Assembly (NCBI GenBank): GCA_014925825.1
Contig: JACGCK010000001.1
Location: 806,001 to 870,000 of the forward strand
DNA: 64,000 bases
Reading direction: 5' to 3'
Origin: Pholiota molesta
Taxonomy: Eukaryota > Basidiomycota > Agaricomycetes > Agaricales > Strophariaceae
The translations under genes and the position numbers were made by a program. A model generated the notes under the pieces. That model was not told the origin of the DNA. It worked only from the letters and a program-made list of their open reading frames with translations, and did no database searches. Positions 59,490 to 64,000 of this stretch are shown piece by piece; position 1 is the stretch's first letter, and the number at the start of each line of letters is the position of its first letter.

Positions 59490-60877
59490 TCAAGGAGACG
59501 CCCACGACCAATCTAGATAATCTGCTAGCCTGAACACCTCACGCGCCCGTTCTTCACCCTCCTTCCTCTTCCCTCCATCCTCGGGTGCTGCCTGGATTTC
59601 TCTCCACACCTTCATGCACTCATGTACTTCTCGCGGGTTGCTGAACCCAACAACAAGTGGCAGTGGCCTTTCTACAGAGCCTGTTTGGCGAATAGAATAC
59701 CCAACCGCAAGATTAGGGAAATCTCCCTCCCATGTTTTGCGAGCGTTCTTACCGACTCTTGTAATGCGGGAGGAGCGGGATGCCATGCAGGAGGACTCGG
59801 CGTAAGCAATCCCATACTTAGCGGCGACGCGGCGACGAGCTGCCAACTTTAGCTCGCTCATAGAAATGGGGGATGAACTCCATGAATGTCGAATTTTGCA
59901 AACAGAGGTGCGAGTAAGACAGAAGGACGTTCAGCGGTCTGTAAGGAGGTGTATGAAGAATTAGAATGGCGAGACGCAACAGGGTCGGCAAAGGGAAGCC
60001 TGACATCCAGATTAATTGCTGCAAGTAAACGAGAATTAACGGTTTTATTTACCTGTTATCCCAATATTCATGATGAGGCCTTGATCTGCAGCTCCTGCAA
60101 CACATGAAAAGCGTCTAATATTTTCTGATCGCCTTCTCCTCTAACCTTCGCTTCATCGCCCTCTGCAAGACCATACGCAGCCGCGTCGTCTTTCAGCGCA
60201 ACTGAATGGTTCCCCGTTGTCCGTGGTGCAAATGGCGTGCAAACAAATTCGACGTCATGGAGATAAACGGTATCCAAATAGTCTGTCTTCAGTCTCTCCA
60301 AGCTGCGATGTACACTTTCGCGGATTGTTTTAGGCGAATAGTCAAAAGTTGAGCTTCCATAACGGCCACACTTGGTCATCTTAAAAACAAGTGTTCGCGA
60401 GTTCAATATTGCAGGGTTCGTTGGGATAGAGATAAATTCATACCAGTTTGTATGATGACCGCGGGAATTCATCGCGTAGAGCATGCAGAACATTGCCTAG
60501 GACAATCTCCGAAGGACCATAATACGCCGAGGTGTCAATTGCGCGTATTCCATATCTAAAGGAGGAAAAAGACATATATAAATATATATCCAAATACACA
60601 ACAGAGAGTATCTACCGAAGGGCAAGCCTCACAGTCCGAAGGGGTATCGTGCTCGCGAGATGGTCGTCCGAATTATACTGATTTGAAAAAGCACCCGCGC
60701 CATATACGATTGCTGGCAAGTCCATTGATCCACCTAGTGTGGGCTTGTACGATTGAAGATCATCTTTAGCCAGCATCGAATATATTCAACTCAAGGACTC
60801 ACGACAAGAGGCCCAGCAATAGGTAAATCTTCTTCTACCTCTAGAGGCGGTGTGTGGCTGACAGACATTTTCTCCAT
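59490..60877 (-). CDS. Aldo/keto reductase (arabinose/galactose-dehydrogenase-like); two apparent frame breaks
   Basis: NAD(P)-dependent oxidoreductase with a TIM-barrel fold. Start MSVSHTPPLEVEEDLPIAGP at 60868 (an in-frame Met lies three codons upstream at 60877). Seen: LRYGIRAIDTSAYYGPSEIV with the catalytic Asp and Tyr region, MTKCGRYGSSTFDYSPKTIR, SLERLKTDYLDTVYLHDVEF, FPLPTLLRLAILILHTPPY, SHLCLQNSTFMEFIPHFYER, ASPLSMGLLTPSPPAWHPAP and RPLPLVVGFSNPREVHECM. This is the order seen in L-galactose/D-arabinose dehydrogenase-like AKRs. The frame shifts by one base near 59842-59844 (after ERAKVG) and near 59744-59750 (between ALQESVR and ARKTWEGDFPN). A GTAAGA at the second site is not a workable intron. 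Family sure, substrate not. Confidence 0.83.
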
Positions 60878-61237
60878 TTATCGCGATTAAAAGAAAAGAA
60901 AAACCTTGGGGGTCAGCAAGTACTCAACAACAGTGGCAAGAAGGAAGAAATGCGAAATAGATATACAACTCTGTAATCAAACGGGCCACCAGAGAACAGA
61001 GATCGCGTCATCGCCCGGACTCGGAAAGGTTGCGGTTCGCTGGGCCGCGAGGTCGTCACAAGCATATGTCACAGCGTCAGAAGCACGAAACGAAATGGGA
61101 TCCATGAAACGAAATTGGTATTGGGAATATCTATAAGTACCATCACCAAAAAAGAAAACGATACGAGAGTTTCATGTTTAGTGAATCGGGATTACAAGGG
61201 AAATGTATGTGTGGCAAGCTGAAAGGAAAGGAGGCCT
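60878..61237. other. Intergenic: aldo/keto reductase promoter and COXFA4 3' flank
   Basis: 360 bp with no supported coding exon or repeat. Confidence 0.4.
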
Positions 61238-61686
61238 TTAAACCCTGTCGCGGGACCAGCTGCAGACCGCGAATCCGTCAATACCCATTGTGAAGTCATC
61301 GCCGGAGCAGATGCACATACCTCCTCTCGAACTTCTGGTTGACGCTCAGCATCTTTGTCGTCTCGTCGGCTTGATGGTGTTCCAGGGGGTAGGGTTGTTC
61401 TTGGTCCAGACGACTGCAGCCAGAAGCTTAGTAGACACCCCAGCAGACATAACATTGTACACGCACCGTTAGGGCCCATGGCCAGACGATACATATACCA
61501 TGACGCGCCGGTTATGACTCCTCCGATGATAACATACCTAACCACCAGTTAACAACTCGCCTGAAATACCTAACAGCGCAAGTAAATGCTCACATCGGGA
61601 TAGCCTACACCCACAGAATGATAAGTATTGCATTAACCTACAGCAAGGCTCATACTACAAACCTCAATGGCGAACCAGTTTTTCAT
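61238..61686 (-). CDS. COXFA4/NDUFA4 (MLRQ)-like respiratory-chain subunit, with an 11-nt microexon and one apparent frame break
   Basis: Small inner-mitochondrial-membrane protein of the NDUFA4/MLRQ family, now known as a cytochrome c oxidase-associated subunit in animals. Five exons: MKNWFAIE (from 61686), an 11-nt microexon (61594-61604) encoding AIP plus part of Met, YVIIGGVITGASWYMYRLAM with one transmembrane helix, then VVWTKNNPTPWNTIKP, and a last exon ending WSRDRV at 61238. After TIKP the conserved continuation (ETTKMLSVNQKFE) is in a frame reached only if one more C stands in the CC at 61369-61370; otherwise the protein stops early at RRQRC. About 75 residues if intact. Confidence 0.82.
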
Positions 61687-61921
61687 CAAAGTCCTGCGGA
61701 GAGGGGCGGGGGACGGCATTGTCGTTGGAGTGGATTACAACAGCGAGCGCGAAGGAGCAGACTGAGTTGCCAACAGCGGTTCTCACGGTCACGGGTTATT
61801 CCGGAGCCACAGCTGGAATATCGTTGGCGCTAGAGTCACCCAGACACACTGGCCAGACCGCCCAACCGGCGCCCAGCGTTGTTCTTTCGAGCGACTTTAC
61901 TCCCCAGTTAGAAATACAGAT

Positions 61922-63774
61922 TCATGTGCTATTGAGTTCTAATAATCCCTCGCTTCCCTTGTCTTCTTCATTCAAAAGGACACTCTCAACCTCCCCATTA
62001 ATATCAAAACGCTGCCACTCCTCACCCGTCACAACCCAGCCAGCGAACGGGCCCCCAGGTCCTACGAGCTGGCGCTTCGCCGCCTGGTACGCGCTCGCGG
62101 ATCGTTTTGTTTGCAATATGTTCTCCTGCCAGCGGGGGTGTCGCTGTATTTACAAGCATCAGCGATCGGAGCAAGTTCGCGAGCTCGGAAGGAGCGCCTT
62201 CAGAGCGACGCACCTCGGATTTGAATCGGAATTCACTCTGGAATGCGCCGGAGGCAACAGTGCGTGTACCTGCGTCGCGAGAGCAAAAAGTGCTATGCGC
62301 GACACGGCCGGTCTGGATTGTGGAAAACGAGGTTCAGTTATGGCTCGTGAAACGATAGAACGAAGTGATGAAGGGCAAATGTTAAAAACGAGGGAGAAAA
62401 AACCAGGTACTTAATAAACCTAGTAAATACATAACAGCGCGCTACGCACCTTGATTTCTCGCGATAGCGATGTTTGGGCGAGACGCCGCGCCGCAGGCCA
62501 TTGATCAGCACTTCTGGTTTTGCACCACAATGACTACCGTCGCTGTCAGCGGTCCAGCAGAGCGCTGCAGATGGAGATGAGGGGTGTTTTTAGACGAGGA
62601 GATACGTAAAAGTGACGTTCTACGCACATTCGTTGCACGATGTCGACGACCCAAGGACGCTGCGCGCGTGCATGAACGGCACGTCCGTGAAACGGATCTC
62701 TGGAGCATGGAGCGCATATCCCTCAGGCAGACCTGTACAGCACAAAGTGCACAATTCACATTAGCTTGCAAACCCGATACGAAAGCACAATCCCGAAAAC
62801 GCACACACCTTGCACCCCAGCAACTCGCCCCGCAAAAGCACGCGCGCAATCTTCCCTCACCACCGCCCGCAGCTTTTCCGGCACCTCCTGCGCCCCCACC
62901 ACCACACTCGCAATATACACGGGCGCCAGGACGCCCGCGCCCAACGCGCCCTGCACGCCGAGAACCGCCCATCGCGCGAGCTTGTCGCTGCACGCCATGC
63001 ACCGGGTCGGTGGGCTGTCTGCGCGCCCGGGCTTCGTGCGCAGGACGCTGAGGAGGAGGTAGTCGTCGCGCCCGCGCGCGGTCGTGGGGGCTGCAGGGTC
63101 CTGGGGTATGGGGACGGGTGAAGGAGACAATGAGGGTGCGGGAAGACGGTGGGCGTCTTTGAGGGCGGCGATGGCTGGGTCCTGGAGCGCGGCGAGGTAG
63201 CGCGTGGACGCGTCGCCGCCTGCGGGAGAAGTTGAGACGTGAGCTTACTCGGAGGAACGAGTGACTGAAGAAGGTGCGTACACGGGATGGTGGAGACATA
63301 GAGATGCAGCTGGACACCCTGGGACAGCGTAATCTTTCCGTCTTCGGCGCGCTGTACAAGCCACAGCGAGCGGTAGGGAGCGGCGGCGGAGTCGGGATCG
63401 TTGTCGTTCAGTGCAGCGGGATTACTAGTATACATGCGCCTGGTCTCTTCGAGAAACCATCTGAGCGCGGCGCGGCGCGCGAGTACTTCGGCATGACAGT
63501 CGTGCACGGCCTCTCCGTGGAGAGAGAGACGCGAGGCGGGAAGGCACTTGGTGCCCGTCGCGAGACTGATGATCTTCATTTCTTCTTCATTGTCCAATCG
63601 TTCAATAGAGTGAGATCCATCGCCGACGGGGTGGCGAGAGCGGGTGAGGAAGAAAGATGCGAGGATGGTCCATTGATTGTGCGGCGGCGTGTATGCGAAG
63701 CGCTCGTAGGTGGCGTGGATAGCTAGGACGGCGGTGCGGTAGGGATCGGCGAGGTCATCGTGGTCAGAAGGCAT
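61922..63774 (-). CDS. TAD1: tRNA-specific adenosine deaminase (TAD1/ADAT1)
   Basis: Converts adenosine 37 of tRNA-Ala to inosine. Start [20 protein letters not shown] at 63774. The deaminase core has the zinc site HAEV in [20 protein letters not shown] with its catalytic Glu. A later block, [20 protein letters not shown], supplies Cys ligands, and [20 protein letters not shown] follows. Next come [38 protein letters not shown] and [19 protein letters not shown], all in family order. The C-terminal exon ([38 protein letters not shown]) stops at 61922. An Ala/Arg/Pro-rich insert sits between the HAE motif and the Cys block. The exon between 62150 and 62330 ([11 protein letters not shown]) is assigned less surely. 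The region is unusually GC-rich. Confidence 0.9.
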
Positions 63775-64000
63775 CAGTGGCCGGAGCGGGTGGCCGGACC
63801 TGGCTTGGCTGACCTTGAAATGCATACTCTTGGTCAAGTTGGCTTGTACATTTTCCTACAAGCAAAGGTACACTACAGATGGTCAATGAAGAGCAGAGTC
63901 TAACTAACAATGATCTGATATAAATGCTAATATCTTATTGCAGGAGGTGGTGGGGCAGAGCATCAGTAAAATGCACTGCTATAGGCTACGGAGAACAGAG
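63775..64000. other. Right edge, upstream of TAD1
   Basis: 226 bp with no supported gene. It should contain the TAD1 promoter and leader. Confidence 0.35.

Noticed and set aside
12077..61686. Programmed ribosomal frameshifting as the cause of the many frame breaks
   Set aside because: The sites share no slippery heptamer or downstream structure that I can see, differ in base and length, and hit unrelated genes. Sequence error is simpler.
63274..63726. 150-codon plus-strand frame opposite TAD1
   Set aside because: It lies wholly antisense to the deaminase exon containing HAEV in a GC-rich region where stop codons are scarce.

Overview
This is nuclear chromosomal DNA from a filamentous fungus, most likely a mushroom-forming basidiomycete (Agaricomycetes). 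Genes sit on both strands and are cut by many short introns of about 45-70 nt with GT..AG borders. Spliced products are eukaryotic housekeeping proteins, and several unnamed proteins resemble lineage-typical basidiomycete families. There is no operon, rRNA, tRNA, CRISPR array, phage or plasmid feature. Coordinates run from the first to the last coding base and include introns; I derived exon joins by reading frames by eye.

Layout. 1-6.5 kb: CFT2/CPSF2 (partial, -) divergent from an HGGG-type alpha/beta hydrolase (+). 7-8.8 kb: alpha-tubulin (+). 9-11.8 kb: cytosolic glutaminyl-tRNA synthetase (-). 12.1-14.3 kb: secreted, probably GPI-anchored GH79 glycosidase (-), with broken frames. 14.3-16.4 kb: gene-poor. 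16.4-19.9 kb: coiled-coil protein (+), isochorismatase-like protein (-) and HpcH/HpaI aldolase (-). 20.1-23.7 kb: bystin/ENP1 (-) divergent from UDP-xylose synthase (+). 24-26 kb: a second alpha/beta hydrolase (-). 26.6-27.9 kb: conserved unknown protein (-). 27.9-31.35 kb: gene-poor. 31.4-33.5 kb: DEP/RGS regulator of G-protein signalling (+). 34.6-35.0 kb: a 380-bp foldback/MITE-like element with telomere-like repeats in its loop. 35.1-36.3 kb: membrane-anchored cytochrome b5-like protein (+). 36.5-37.3 kb: unknown protein (-). 37.3-40.4 kb: gene-poor. 40.4-44.9 kb: NUP120/NUP160 nucleoporin (+). 45.5-48 kb: MFS sugar transporter (+). 48.9-51.8 kb: Zn2Cys6 transcription factor (-). 51.8-54.9 kb: gene-poor, one doubtful broken gene. 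54.9-57.1 kb: STI1/HOP co-chaperone (+). 57.3-59.2 kb: AP-3 mu (-). 59.5-60.9 kb: aldo/keto reductase (-). 61.2-61.7 kb: COXFA4/NDUFA4-like respiratory subunit (-). 61.9-63.8 kb: tRNA adenosine deaminase TAD1/ADAT1 (-).

The genes do not form a pathway; this is an ordinary mixed euchromatic stretch. Two things stand out. One is the foldback element. The other is a repeated pattern in which at least seven otherwise well-conserved genes (GH79, RGS, NUP120, MFS, Zn2Cys6 factor, aldo/keto reductase, COXFA4) each lose the reading frame at one or more points where one base appears to be missing, usually in a short homopolymer. Systematic sequence error is the simplest explanation, but it must be settled before these genes are called intact or pseudogenes. 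I did not find a clearly new biological system.
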